From assembly GCA_963556255.1 (NCBI GenBank), contig OY744607.1, positions 47,086,111-47,150,110 of the forward strand: a DNA stretch of 64,000 bases, read 5' to 3'. The DNA is from Allolobophora icterica (taxonomy: Eukaryota; Annelida; Clitellata; Crassiclitellata; Lumbricidae). The translations under genes were made by a program, and so were the position numbers. This document shows, piece by piece, positions 23,751-33,350 of this stretch. The notes beneath the pieces are model-generated. The model saw only the letters and a program-made list of their open reading frames with translations, was not told the origin of the DNA and ran no database searches. Each line of letters starts with the position of its first letter. Within the stretch, counting starts at the first letter, position 1.

Positions 23751-23763
23751 TTCCCTCCGCCCT
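23751..23763 (-). promoter_or_regulatory. Polypurine tract for plus-strand priming
   Basis: On the element strand this is GGGCGGAGGGAA-like purine-rich sequence directly against the 3' LTR, where second-strand synthesis starts in LTR elements. Confidence 0.75.
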
Positions 23764-23945
23764 CAGATGATGACACGTCTTCAGCACCATCCCGAACGGG
23801 TCATCACGATCAAGCCGGGCCTCCAGACTCCATCTCGACACAGCATATACAACCAAAACAAAACACATCAGTTAGTCAACTTATCCACACAATTTGCGGG
23901 CTCGATCCTTGTGTGTCGGGCCATTTCCCCCCTTCACCATCCGAG

Positions 23946-26900
23946 TCACAACCGAGAGAGGAAATCAGCCACCGTGTTCTGACGTCCAGGACGATATCGA
24001 AAGTCCACGTTAAACTCTTGCAATGCTAACGCCCAACGAGTCAGTTTCGCACTCTTAGGGCTTGCATCTGTGAGATAAGACAAAGGATTATGATCTGAAT
24101 AAATGATTATCTTTGATAAGAATATCCATGACTTGAATCGTTTAAGTGCCCAAATTACTGCGAAAGCCTCTCTCTCAATTGTAGACCAATGCATCTGTGT
24201 ATCTGTAAGTTTAAGGCTAGCAAAAGCAATTGGTTTTTCTTGACCTTCTTCGGTCCACTGAAACAAGCAACACCCGACCGCGGTGGCACTTGCGTCAACA
24301 CTTAAACCAAATTCCTTAGTGAAATCAATGGTATGCAACTGTGTAGCTTTACTGAGATCATCCTTTAACTTATCTAGTGCTTCTTGATGCTTTTGCTCCC
24401 AAGGCACCTTCGTAGGTATGTTATCTCGTGTCAAATCAGTTATTATCCGTGCTTTTTCAGCTAAAGCAGGTATAAAATTTCGAAAATAACTGAAAAAACC
24501 CATAACCTTTCTAACTTCTTTCTTTGTTGTTGGAGGATGGATATCATTGATCGTAGCGATCTTACCTGGATCAGGTTCAATACAACCTGACCCTACTATA
24601 TGGCCAACAAACTTTATTTTGTTTTGTGCAAAATTACATTTTCTTAAATTCAAAGTGAGTCCTGCTTCCTCAATAGTTTGCAAGAATTTCTCTAGATGTT
24701 CTAAATGGTCATTCCAATTCATTGAAACCACTGCCATATCATCGACGAATGGTTCGGTAAAACTTCGCACTGGATGTAAAACTTGGGTCATAGCACGAAT
24801 AAAGGTATTGCTAGCGGACTTGAGTCCAAACGGCATTCTTGTGAACTCAAAAAGTCCTGCATCACATACGAATGCCGTAAGCCATCGATGTTCTTTCCGA
24901 ACTGGAATTTGCCAATACCCCGATTTCGCGTCGAAAACACTAATAAACTTTGCCCGTCCCACCTTTTGTAAGACGTCAGCAATGTCTGGGGTCGGGTAAC
25001 AATCACCTAGAGAATATTTGTTAACATGGCGATAATCAATTGCCAATCGAACGCCATTTTGACCTTTGGGTCCCTTTAAAACGCAAACTACCGGACTGGC
25101 CATTTCACTTTTCGATGGTCGAATGATGTCTAATGCCAACATTTCTTCTATCTGGCGTTGTACTTCAGGTTTAAGTAGCTCAGGTACTTTATATGCCCTT
25201 AAACGCTTAGGAGTGAAATCATGAGTTATCTTAATCTCATGTTCTAATACTGGACAATACCCAGGTTTATCCACAAATACTGCCGAGTGCCGATCCAAAA
25301 CTTCAAAAAGTTGCTTCTGTTCCTCTTGCGAAAGATGCGCTATAATCAGAGGATCAATTCGCTTACTCGGGCTTATTTGTTCACGTTCTTCCTGATCTAC
25401 AACCTCTACTATACCAAATTCTTCATCTTGATCAGCAATTACTGAACAGCTATTGATCATCGCTTGTTCGAGTCGTTCATGGTATCGCTTGATCTTATTT
25501 GCGTGTAAATGTCTTTGTTTTCCCTCTATTTCTACTATATAAGAATATGGGGATTTAACCTTGACTACGGTAGCAGGTCCTTGCCATCGACTATAAAATT
25601 TAGAACTACCAAAATCTGGTGCTAATACTGCTACTTTATCTCCAACTTCGTATTTTCTGTCAGTACTACGCAAGTTATAATAATCTGCATACCGCTTGGT
25701 TTCTATATCACTATAGTAATCTGCATAAACTTTCGCGAATTCGAGGTTTTCCTTCAGTGATTGGAGATACTCTTCGGGTGATTTACCTAAGTTAAGAGGT
25801 ACTTTTCGTTCGCCAGCCCACGATTCCTTCAACACACTAAGTGGACCCCGAGGAAGAGTTCCATAAACCATAGTGAATGGCGAAATATGAGTCGTGCCTG
25901 AAGGTTTTTCTCTAAGGCTCCACAGAACAAACGGTAACAATTGGTGCCATCCACGAGGATCAGATTGAGCAAGCTTAAAGATCATGGTTTTCAAGCTTTG
26001 GTTGCATCTTTCAACCAATCCAGCTGCCTCAGGATGTCCAGGGGTATTAAATCTGGGACTACAACCCATTCGCCGCAAGAATTCTTTCGTCAAACGACTG
26101 GTAAAGTTGGTACCACAATCAGAACTGATGATCCTTGGAATAGAAAAAGTTGTAAAAACTTGCAACAGAGCTTCACAAACTCCCTTTGCATTCAGCGATC
26201 TAAGAGGATACGCCATCGGCCAACGAGAAAATTTATCCACCAGAACCAGAGCATAATTGTACTGGGGTTTCGATTTGTTGGATTCTCCAGTCACTACCAT
26301 AGGGCCAATACAATCCATATTTAGATGGTTAAAACAGAGTTCATCCGCCCTCGGAATAGGAGTGATCGGGACTCGATCTGCCACTTTAACTGGAGTTCTT
26401 AGTTGACAAATTTGACAAGACGCACAATATTCGCGAATTCTCTCATCCATTCTTGGAAACCAAACGTTTAATTTGATCCTGGCTCTCGTTGCCTTAAAAG
26501 CCATGTGCCCAGCACATGGGGCATCGTGTGCTACTCGCAAGACAACCTCGATTCTATCTTCCGGTAAACATAATTGATTAACCTTATGTCCCATAATTTC
26601 CCCTTTGTGGTACAGGAGGTTATTATCTATAAAGAAATTATTTTTATTCTGTCTCGCTTGTTGCCAGCAAGATATAAGATTGTGACAATTCTGTTGCTCA
26701 CGCAATAAAGTATCATTATTCGCTACTCCCTCATCAGACTTGAACTCTGTTGACTCAACATCAAGAAAATTATCTGAATCATCAACTAGTTGCTCCTGAG
26801 AATATTCATTCACTTCTGACGGCAAGGATTCGTTGCTGTTACTTTTCTCGATATTAACTTCTAAGTTATCTTCTTCTGCCCCTTTATTTATTTGTACACA

Positions 26901-28850
26901 TCGATCTACGCCAGCTACCATCACTACATATTGCGAACTATCCCTTAATAGGTCCACAACATGGGGTGTCAAAATAACTCGTTCATTTAGTTCAGGGACT
27001 ACAGCGAACATGACGCACAAAGATGGCGCAATGTTAGTCGTTCCTTCCATTGAATTAGCTAATTTCATTTGTAGGTATACTACATCCGCCTTACATCCTT
27101 CTCCCTGAAAACCAATTATATTAATCCGTTTAATCACGGGTAAGTTTAGTGACTCAATTAATTTCTTATCAATACAACAAATTTCTGCTCCTGAATCAGA
27201 TAATGCTGGCTGAGAAGGGAGATCTTCAATCTGTACATTGATATACGACCTCTCGTGTAATCCATCAATACTATTCTCGTATACCCTTACAGCAGTTTCC
27301 AACCCTATTGGTTTAGAATTATCCAATAAATTCCCTTGCTTTACCTGTTCAGGTATCTCATGCAACACGTTGACCTTCTCAACAAATAAGTCGGTCACTT
27401 CTTCAGTTGGGTTCCCAGATATACAAGTACTCACCTTTTTAGAACTTGGTTTGGTCTGGCACTCCCTTGCCATATGACCCTTCTGATGACATAGGAAACA
27501 GAGACCCTTTACCTTGGCCTCCTCCTGAGACACCCTCGCACCTATCTTGGCTTCACCCCTTATTTCCGGTTTGGGAGACTTGGGTTGAGCTGTCTGGTTA
27601 TTGACTTGAACATGTGGTTGACCTCTCGTCCAATTGTTATACTTCGGTGTCGGATGACTACGGCATACTAAGTCATTCCCACCATCATGCGACGCTACAT
27701 AAATGTCAGCCGCATTAGCTATGTCTTCACAGCTCAACCACTCCTCTTTTTCTTGGGCCAAGATATAATCTAAACAAGCCTTCGACAAGGACTCCTTAAG
27801 CCGATCCGCAACCAATAAACTTACAAGTTTATCAAACTCATCAGTTATCTTTCTACTTTTCAAATAATACATAAGAGCCACACGCAATTTGGATGAATAG
27901 ATCGTAAATGATTCGTCCGATGCTTTGTGCAACGACCAAAATCGGGCTCTAAGATTTGAAGGGCTTATCTTAAACTCCCTTAGCAAAAACTCCTTCAGGA
28001 ATTTGTAGTCATGGAGCTGTGCCTCAGTAAGGCGCATGGTTAATGCCTTAGCTCTTTCACTTAAAATGGCTAGCAATAATTTTGCTCTAACATCTTCATC
28101 CACCTCATACACATTAAACAAACCATCCAAGTGATCAAAGAAACCTGGAATTTCTATAGGGTCGGAAGGAAATTTCCAAAGAATATTCTTGAGGGCATCA
28201 CTATAACGCTTAGTACGACTTGCTAAAGAATCTCTAACATTTCGTTCTTCCTGCTTTTCCTTCCTCTCCCTTTCTTCTTTCTCTTTCCGTTCCTTCTTTT
28301 CTCTTTCTTCTTTCTCTTTCCGTTCCTTCTTTTCTTCCTCTCTCCTCTTTTCCTCCCTTTCTTCCTTCTCCTTCCGTTCCTCCCTCTCTCTTTCTTCCTT
28401 CTCCTTCCGTTCCTCCCTTTCTCTTTCTTCCTTCTCCTTCCGTTCCTCCCTTTCTCTTTCTTCCTTCTCTTTCCGTTCCTTCTTTTCTTCCTCTCTCCTC
28501 TTTTCCTCCCTTTCTTCCTTCTCCTTCCGTTCCTCCCTCTCTCTTTCTTCCTTCTCCTTCCGTTCCTCCCTTTCTCTTTCTTCCTTCTCCCTTTGTTCTT
28601 CATATTTACGGATTTCGAACTCCAGACGGCGCTTCTGCAGCTCGTAATCCACTCCTGTTGGAGATATTGGACTACGCTTAAATTCCTCTTCCTCTTTTCC
28701 AATCTCCATGGCCCATTCTTCCATTAATTGATTTCGATCCCATGACATAACATCATCTTCGTCCCTTCCTGCCTTCATAAGATACACCCTAAGGCGCTCA
28801 GACGACATTTTGCGAATATTCGCTTGCATCTCTGTTGTCAACGCTTCCAT
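23946..28850 (-). CDS. Gag-Pol polyprotein of the Gmr1-like retrotransposon (1634 aa)
   Basis: One frame encodes all functions. Residues 51-205 are a Glu/Lys/Arg-only helix; about 225-390 a Gag-like domain; 451-464 a CCHC zinc knuckle (C451, C454, H459, C464); 552-554 the aspartic protease DSG. Then comes integrase: zinc-binding H775/H782/C812/C815, catalytic D846, D911, E947 (D-D-35-E), and a GPY/F-like tail near 1091-1108. Reverse transcriptase follows (D1307 in motif A; FVDD at 1368-1371 in place of the usual Y-x-DD), and RNase H last (D1519, E1561, D1586), ending ADFLSRL. It would copy element RNA and insert it into the genome. All catalytic residues are present. No frameshift or stop divides Gag from Pol, so their ratio must be set in another way. 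The ATG at 28850 is the first in the frame after a leader of about 500 bp. Confidence 0.95.
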   Translation of the reverse strand: MEALTTEMQANIRKMSSERLRVYLMKAGRDEDDVMSWDRNQLMEEWAMEIGKEEEEFKRSPISPTGVDYELQKRRLEFEIRKYEEQREKEEREREERKEKEEREREERKEKEEREEKRREEEKKERKEKEEREREERKEKEEREREERKEKEEREREERKEKEEREEKRREEEKKERKEKEEREKKERKEKEERERKEKQEERNVRDSLASRTKRYSDALKNILWKFPSDPIEIPGFFDHLDGLFNVYEVDEDVRAKLLLAILSERAKALTMRLTEAQLHDYKFLKEFLLREFKISPSNLRARFWSLHKASDESFTIYSSKLRVALMYYLKSRKITDEFDKLVSLLVADRLKESLSKACLDYILAQEKEEWLSCEDIANAADIYVASHDGGNDLVCRSHPTPKYNNWTRGQPHVQVNNQTAQPKSPKPEIRGEAKIGARVSQEEAKVKGLCFLCHQKGHMARECQTKPSSKKVSTCISGNPTEEVTDLFVEKVNVLHEIPEQVKQGNLLDNSKPIGLETAVRVYENSIDGLHERSYINVQIEDLPSQPALSDSGAEICCIDKKLIESLNLPVIKRINIIGFQGEGCKADVVYLQMKLANSMEGTTNIAPSLCVMFAVVPELNERVILTPHVVDLLRDSSQYVVMVAGVDRCVQINKGAEEDNLEVNIEKSNSNESLPSEVNEYSQEQLVDDSDNFLDVESTEFKSDEGVANNDTLLREQQNCHNLISCWQQARQNKNNFFIDNNLLYHKGEIMGHKVNQLCLPEDRIEVVLRVAHDAPCAGHMAFKATRARIKLNVWFPRMDERIREYCASCQICQLRTPVKVADRVPITPIPRADELCFNHLNMDCIGPMVVTGESNKSKPQYNYALVLVDKFSRWPMAYPLRSLNAKGVCEALLQVFTTFSIPRIISSDCGTNFTSRLTKEFLRRMGCSPRFNTPGHPEAAGLVERCNQSLKTMIFKLAQSDPRGWHQLLPFVLWSLREKPSGTTHISPFTMVYGTLPRGPLSVLKESWAGERKVPLNLGKSPEEYLQSLKENLEFAKVYADYYSDIETKRYADYYNLRSTDRKYEVGDKVAVLAPDFGSSKFYSRWQGPATVVKVKSPYSYIVEIEGKQRHLHANKIKRYHERLEQAMINSCSVIADQDEEFGIVEVVDQEEREQISPSKRIDPLIIAHLSQEEQKQLFEVLDRHSAVFVDKPGYCPVLEHEIKITHDFTPKRLRAYKVPELLKPEVQRQIEEMLALDIIRPSKSEMASPVVCVLKGPKGQNGVRLAIDYRHVNKYSLGDCYPTPDIADVLQKVGRAKFISVFDAKSGYWQIPVRKEHRWLTAFVCDAGLFEFTRMPFGLKSASNTFIRAMTQVLHPVRSFTEPFVDDMAVVSMNWNDHLEHLEKFLQTIEEAGLTLNLRKCNFAQNKIKFVGHIVGSGCIEPDPGKIATINDIHPPTTKKEVRKVMGFFSYFRNFIPALAEKARIITDLTRDNIPTKVPWEQKHQEALDKLKDDLSKATQLHTIDFTKEFGLSVDASATAVGCCLFQWTEEGQEKPIAFASLKLTDTQMHWSTIEREAFAVIWALKRFKSWIFLSKIIIYSDHNPLSYLTDASPKSAKLTRWALALQEFNVDFRYRPGRQNTVADFLSRL

Positions 28851-29345
28851 TTTTACAAACAGTCAGTCAACAACAAAAAAAAACAGACACCACGCGGCAA
28901 ACCCGCCACACAAAAGGAAAATTCCACAACCCAAAGTGCAACTATTCAGTATCCAAAGAAGTACACTCGCCAAGTACGCAAAAACTATACAAGCTCACGC
29001 AAGTCTGGCCTCGATCACAACAATGGATCAAATTTCAAAGAAATAATCAGCAGATATTGAAAGAGAAATAATGGCTGCCTCCCACTCGGCTGCAACTCCA
29101 CTCTCTTTTCTCCTTCTCAGCCACGACAACACCTAGGATCTTACCCGTATGTTGACTGCTGTCTTCTGCTGTCTCAGCCGAACGACGCACTTCGTCCGTC
29201 CGACTGTCGTATGCCGATTCACCCGTCTCCCACGGTAGAAAGGCGTCTCGATCCGCTCGCTGTCTGGAACAGACCGTCTCTTGATCCTCCGGGTTGACTC
29301 CTTCCTCCGCCGGCTCGCGTCTTCTTCACCGGATCCAACACCGAT
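28851..29345 (-). other. Untranslated leader of the retrotransposon
   Basis: The region between the primer binding site and the Gag start. It has no long frame on the element strand. Packaging signals would be expected here but cannot be recognised by eye. Confidence 0.6.
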
Positions 29346-29364
29346 GATCCCACTTCTGACACCA
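29346..29364 (-). promoter_or_regulatory. Primer binding site, tRNA-Leu type
   Basis: The plus strand reads gatcccacttctgacacca, which looks like the 3' end of a tRNA-Leu including CCA. The element strand (TGGTGTCAGAAGTGGGATC) is therefore complementary to it. It lies four bases from the 5' LTR. Confidence 0.85.
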
Positions 29365-29368
29365 ATAA

Positions 29369-29800
29369 TGTCGCGGTCGACTCCTTCGATCGCAACGACG
29401 AACCAACGAAGGAACTATTAAAAGATCTTTATTTAAAAATAAAGTCGATTAAGTGTAAAGTAAGTCAACTCGTCTATCAAATATCACAATCGTAGACAGC
29501 ACACAGGTTGGCTGGTCTCGATTGAACGTTATACGATCAATGTTTCAACGTTTACAAATCTTCGTCAAAAGGCCCCCAATGTACATCAGGTCTATCTTAT
29601 ATAGAGTTCTCCCGGATTCCAGAACGTTCTGTGACGTCACTGTACTTTTCCCTGGAAAGTCCTACTGAACACGTATATCCTTGTTGCATGCACCGAATTA
29701 ATGTTGACAGCTTGCTGCAGAATTTTCCGTGCGTTGTAAACAAGCTTGTTGACGCGTCGGTTTTCTTCCCTTGATGCATGCACCCGCGTAGACCACGACA
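29369..29800 (-). repeat. 5' LTR (relative to the element), 432 bp
   Basis: By eye, every base matches the copy at 23319-23750. TATA box at 29596-29603 and AATAAA at 29428-29433 on the minus strand. It is the promoter end of the element and the end nearest the GPCR gene. Confidence 0.97.
29596..29603 (-). promoter_or_regulatory. TATA box of the 5' LTR promoter
   Basis: TATATAAG on the minus strand, about 170 bases upstream of the polyadenylation signal of the same LTR. Confidence 0.65.
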
Positions 29801-29805
29801 GTGAT
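29801..29805. repeat. 5-bp target site duplication gtgat (right)
   Basis: Exact match to 23314-23318. Confidence 0.95.
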
Positions 29806-30239
29806 TGTGCATTAATTTTGCTGCAGCGTTTATAGTTACTGTTGTTGTTGTGGTGGTGGTTTTATTAATGTTTTCGTGACGACAACACAATTATTAATGT
29901 TGTCGTCAAAACAAGGAACATAATTAGGCCTAAGGTGCGCGATCCATTCTAAGACGCATTTAACAACATTAAAAACGTTAAATTAAACCGAGATTTCTTA
30001 AATATGTCGTCAAGCGCTTTTTCTGTTGACCAATTGTCATTATAAATTGCGCAGGTGTTTGGTTCGTTGGCGCCATCTCGCAGAATGACTGACTTCCGGT
30101 TCTCCGTCTTTGTCTGACGGTAGACGAGGTCGTCCGTTCGTCGCAACTGGAGAAGGCCCGGCATTCGCGATTAACTTAAGGTAAAACCGGAACCGGAAGC
30201 GACGAGAAAGACGACTTCCGTAAGTCGCGCGATGGCACG
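29806..30239. other. Upstream region of the GPCR gene
   Basis: Contains a (GTT/GGT)n patch at about 29838-29862. No clear TATA box was seen. The GPCR promoter and 5' UTR should lie here or further up, possibly displaced by the retrotransposon. Confidence 0.5.
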
Positions 30240-31523
30240 ATGAACACCAGCTTCCTGTTCTACGCAAACATTTCGACGTTCACGTCCCCGGCGACCGGGG
30301 ACCCTCTTCTGATGGTGGTCGACTACCTGACCCTCTACCTGACCCCGATCATCATCGTCGTAGGGATAATTGGAAACACATTATCACTGTCGGTCTTCTC
30401 CTTCACGCACCTGCAGCGTCTCTCATCCAGCCTGTACTTGTCGACGTTGTCGGTGGCTGACATAGTGTTTCTGCTGGCACTCCTTGTTATATGGTTGGAA
30501 CGCGTCAACTGCACGCTGTTCAGTCGAGACGGGTGGTGCCAGGGGGTTCTGTACGCGACGAAGGTAAGCGGGTTCCTTGCCCCTTGGAACGTCGTCAGCT
30601 TCACGGGCGAGAGGTATATCACCGTGTACCACCCGCTGCACAAGGACAAGCTATGTACGAAGCAGAAGGCGAGGATCGTCGTCCTCCTTCTGTCCCTCTT
30701 CTCGCTGGCCTTCTACACGTACAACGTCTGGACGTACGACGTCGTTCGCTTCGACGGGATGAAACCGTTCTGCGCGCCACTCCCTCACCACCAGTACCTC
30801 ATCACCGTCATGAACAGTCTTGACACCGTCTTCTCCTGCCTCGCTCCGTCCGTCCTCATCGTCGCCCTCAACGTCCGCATCATCCGCAAGATCCATCACT
30901 ACCAGTCGCAGACGTACGACGTCCAGACCAGCATCGCTGCAGCCGCTGCAACCGACGCCCTCCGCAGACGCTCCATCGTTCAAACATCCGTTTCCGCCAG
31001 CGGAAGCATGCATATCAAGTTCGCGTCGACGAAGAAGGTTCAGTCTCACCGGCTCAACGTACTAGCGGTACCGGCTTCATATCCCACCGTACCCGCGGGG
31101 GCTCTCCAGCCGGTGCCGCCGTCCTCGGCAGACCGGATTAAGAGACTGGTGCGTGGGCAGACGCAGTACCGCACCGCAAGGATGTTGCTGATCCTGTCCA
31201 GCGTCACGGTACTACTGAATCTCCCGACGCACGTATTCCTCGTGCATTCGTTCATCGAGGAGCTGATCTGGGGCGTTGGACGCGGTCCGCAGGTCCAGGG
31301 AAAACTCAAGTGGCAGGAACTCTTTCAGCTCGTCTATTTCCTCAACTTCGCCGTCAATTTCTTCATCTACAGCGCCTGCGGCCGACAGTTCAGGACGGGA
31401 CTGACGCGGCTCTGCGCCCGGCTGAGGGTCAACGCCCACAAGTGCGGTCTTGCCATCTACTACGGGGCGTGTCACAAGAACGTAGCTAGTCACCGACGCA
31501 AGACGGAAGGATACAACGTGTGA
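30240..31523 (+). CDS. Intronless class A (rhodopsin-like) G-protein-coupled receptor, probably a peptide receptor
   Basis: The 427-residue protein has seven hydrophobic segments and class A landmarks: N-glycosylation sites NTS (2-4) and NIS (10-12); GIIGN with N46 in TM1; SVAD with D74 in TM2; C100 before TM3 for a disulfide with C178 in loop 2; ERY at 124-126 (usually DRY); LNLP with P329 in TM6, lacking the CWxP tryptophan; and NFFIY at 373-377 in place of NPxxY. Loop 3 (about 218-310) is long, basic and Ser-rich. The TM3 end (SFTGERYITVYHPL) resembles neuropeptide receptors of the FMRFamide/TRH-like kind; ligand unknown. It would act at the plasma membrane through G proteins. Third positions are GC-rich, unlike the AT-rich flanks, which supports a real gene. 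First ATG chosen; the next in-frame Met (25) would lose both glycosylation sites. Confidence 0.9.
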   Translation: MNTSFLFYANISTFTSPATGDPLLMVVDYLTLYLTPIIIVVGIIGNTLSLSVFSFTHLQRLSSSLYLSTLSVADIVFLLALLVIWLERVNCTLFSRDGWCQGVLYATKVSGFLAPWNVVSFTGERYITVYHPLHKDKLCTKQKARIVVLLLSLFSLAFYTYNVWTYDVVRFDGMKPFCAPLPHHQYLITVMNSLDTVFSCLAPSVLIVALNVRIIRKIHHYQSQTYDVQTSIAAAAATDALRRRSIVQTSVSASGSMHIKFASTKKVQSHRLNVLAVPASYPTVPAGALQPVPPSSADRIKRLVRGQTQYRTARMLLILSSVTVLLNLPTHVFLVHSFIEELIWGVGRGPQVQGKLKWQELFQLVYFLNFAVNFFIYSACGRQFRTGLTRLCARLRVNAHKCGLAIYYGACHKNVASHRRKTEGYNV

Positions 31524-31743
31524 AAATTAGCATTGACACGACCAGATGTCGCCAGTTTACGAATCCTTTGCGGTTCTAATTGTATCCATATTCAACACCT
31601 CGTTTTTTAAAATACAGATGGGAAAAGACCTGCGCACATAAAACGGAATAAGCAGGACCGAAATGTTTCCCTCTTTTTACCCTAGTTATAGACGACAGTT
31701 GTATCTAGCAGTGAGCCACAGCGATTGTCGTTCCTTTCGCTAG
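31524..31743. other. 3' flank of the GPCR gene
   Basis: AT-rich. No exact AATAAA was seen before the SINE; ggaataagc at about 31648 is the nearest variant. Confidence 0.4.
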
Positions 31744-31930
31744 CCACGATTGCCGATTGGTTGAGTGCTGGCCTTGTAACGCGAAGACTACAGGTTCGAG
31801 TCTCCTTCGAGACGGTTACTGTGTAATGACCTTGAGCAAGTCCTTCACTCACAATTGCTCAGCGTCATCGATTGATCCTTGGTCATTAGATAGTAGCTTT
31901 CCTAAATGCGTGAGAATAATAATAATTCAA
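31744..31930 (+). repeat. SINE family A, copy 3
   Basis: Head gccgattggttgagtgctgg, box B-like caggttcgagtct, body cgagacggttactgtgt, gaccttgagcaagtccttca and an (AATA)n-like tail. Confidence 0.8.
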
Positions 31931-32880
31931 CTTCGCGACGTTGCAACAAACGTGTAGACCTAAAAAACATAGCGGATGGAGCGAATCTTTTGTAGCTTTG
32001 TGATCTCATCGCTTCATGGAGAAATTAATGCATGATCACGATGCTCTGTCGAAGAACTAGGTCTAATAGATCGCAAACTCCTCCTCCCCCGCGTGCTTGA
32101 CGGTGGATGAGCCCCACGATATATACGTTGCCTGGTCGATTCCAATTAGTCGGACTTCTTACCGCCCACAGCGGTGATGCGCATCACGAATGCTCCACTT
32201 GTCGCCGTACAGGACATAACGTCGCGTTTTGCGAAGACTGTAATCTCGAAGTCTCGCGATTTTATTCAGATGGAACTCCGCCGATCTTCGCTGCATCTGA
32301 ACGAGTGAAGCTGAGAAGTGTCCGCCTGAAACGCCTAATCAAGACCTTGATCAATTATTGACACGTCACTGATGACACTTCATCGCTCAGATTGCTGGAT
32401 TTCTGCCGAATCGTGCTTAAATTGCCGTCTAAAGATAATGTATATAGGTTTATTTTCGTGGAATTTCGTCACGAATGTATCTGCAGGTCAGATTACAGAT
32501 TTAATGGAAAAACTCGCCCAACTGTCGACGACGTGGACATGGATTATTTTACAGATGTCAAAGCCTGAAGACGTTTTTACTGAACGAAATGTTGACAAAG
32601 TATATGATAGCTTTGATGTGTGAAAGTCACAGAGAAATATATATACCTGCATGCTACAGTAGTTAAATTTTACTTTTCCCTTGTCCCTGTTTTAAGAAGT
32701 TTCATACATGACTCGTGCATGTATAAATTAAATTCATTATTTTTCATACAGGGTATCTCGTACGCGCACAGATATTAAAATATCTATGCGATAGTGAAAT
32801 CATACAAATGCTTGAAGGTGTATAATTAAAGACTTTCGTACTTTTCCACACAGATACGTGTAGGCCCTACATCTTTTTTG
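31931..32880. other. Spacer with a small unassigned frame
   Basis: The frame 32107-32361 (84 codons) encodes CSTCRRTGHNVAFCEDCNLE, a CxxC..CxxC pattern that could be a zinc-binding remnant such as the C-terminus of a piggyBac transposase. The match is too weak to call. Nothing else was recognised. Confidence 0.35.
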
Positions 32881-32885
32881 ACTGT

Positions 32886-32886
32886 G

Positions 32887-32977
<91 letters not shown>
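32886..32977. repeat. (TA)n microsatellite
   Basis: About 45 TA units with one TG interruption. Confidence 0.97.
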
Positions 32978-33214
32978 TTCCATTGCAATATAACAAAACA
33001 TTTCCATAGCGCCACTCTGCCACTCCCAAAAACGCTGTTTGCATGGATGCATTATTCATAACAGTAGTGACTGTGCGATTTTAAGTAATCAGAAAATATG
33101 AGCTGAGCTGCACCAGTTGAAACACTACGTGTATTTAGAGGAAGATTGTTCCAAGAGAAGGTTCAATACACGAAAAAGTCCGACTGTTTTTCTCCTCCTT
33201 TCAAAGCATCACTC

Positions 33215-33350
33215 TCTTCAACCTCATCCCCATTTGCTTTAATCCTCACTCTCTCCCTCCTCTTTTTCATCCTTCGCATCCTTCCTTCTCTTCCTCATCT
33301 TGCTAATCCTGTCTTTTCCTCATTCTCTCCATCCTAATTCTCTTACCGGT
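33215..33350. repeat. Pyrimidine-rich dispersed repeat, second copy
   Basis: Alignable along its length to 19738-19880 (shared words caacctcatccccatttgct, aatcctcactctct and cttttcctcattctc). Confidence 0.75.

Larger units (their letters stand above)
23319..29800 (-). mobile_element. Complete Gmr1-like Ty3/gypsy LTR retrotransposon, minus strand
   Basis: The 6482-bp element has two 432-bp LTRs that read as identical, TG...CA ends, a 5-bp target duplication, a tRNA-Leu-type primer binding site, a purine tract and one open Gag-Pol frame of 1634 codons. Inside Pol the integrase comes before reverse transcriptase and RNase H. That order is normal for Ty1/copia, but the RT, the GPY/F-like integrase tail and the 5-bp duplication are gypsy-type. 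This arrangement defines the Gmr1 group known from deuterostomes. Identical LTRs and the unbroken frame mean a recent insertion, possibly still active. There is no envelope gene. The next gene, the GPCR at 30240, points away from it. Confidence 0.95.

Noticed and set aside
28223..28702. 159-codon Lys/Arg/Gly-rich minus-strand frame
   Set aside because: Shadow of the Gag E/K/R repeat in another frame.
32107..32361. piggyBac transposase C-terminus
   Set aside because: Only a CxxC..CxxC pattern supports it. No DDD domain, TTAA sites or terminal repeats were seen nearby.
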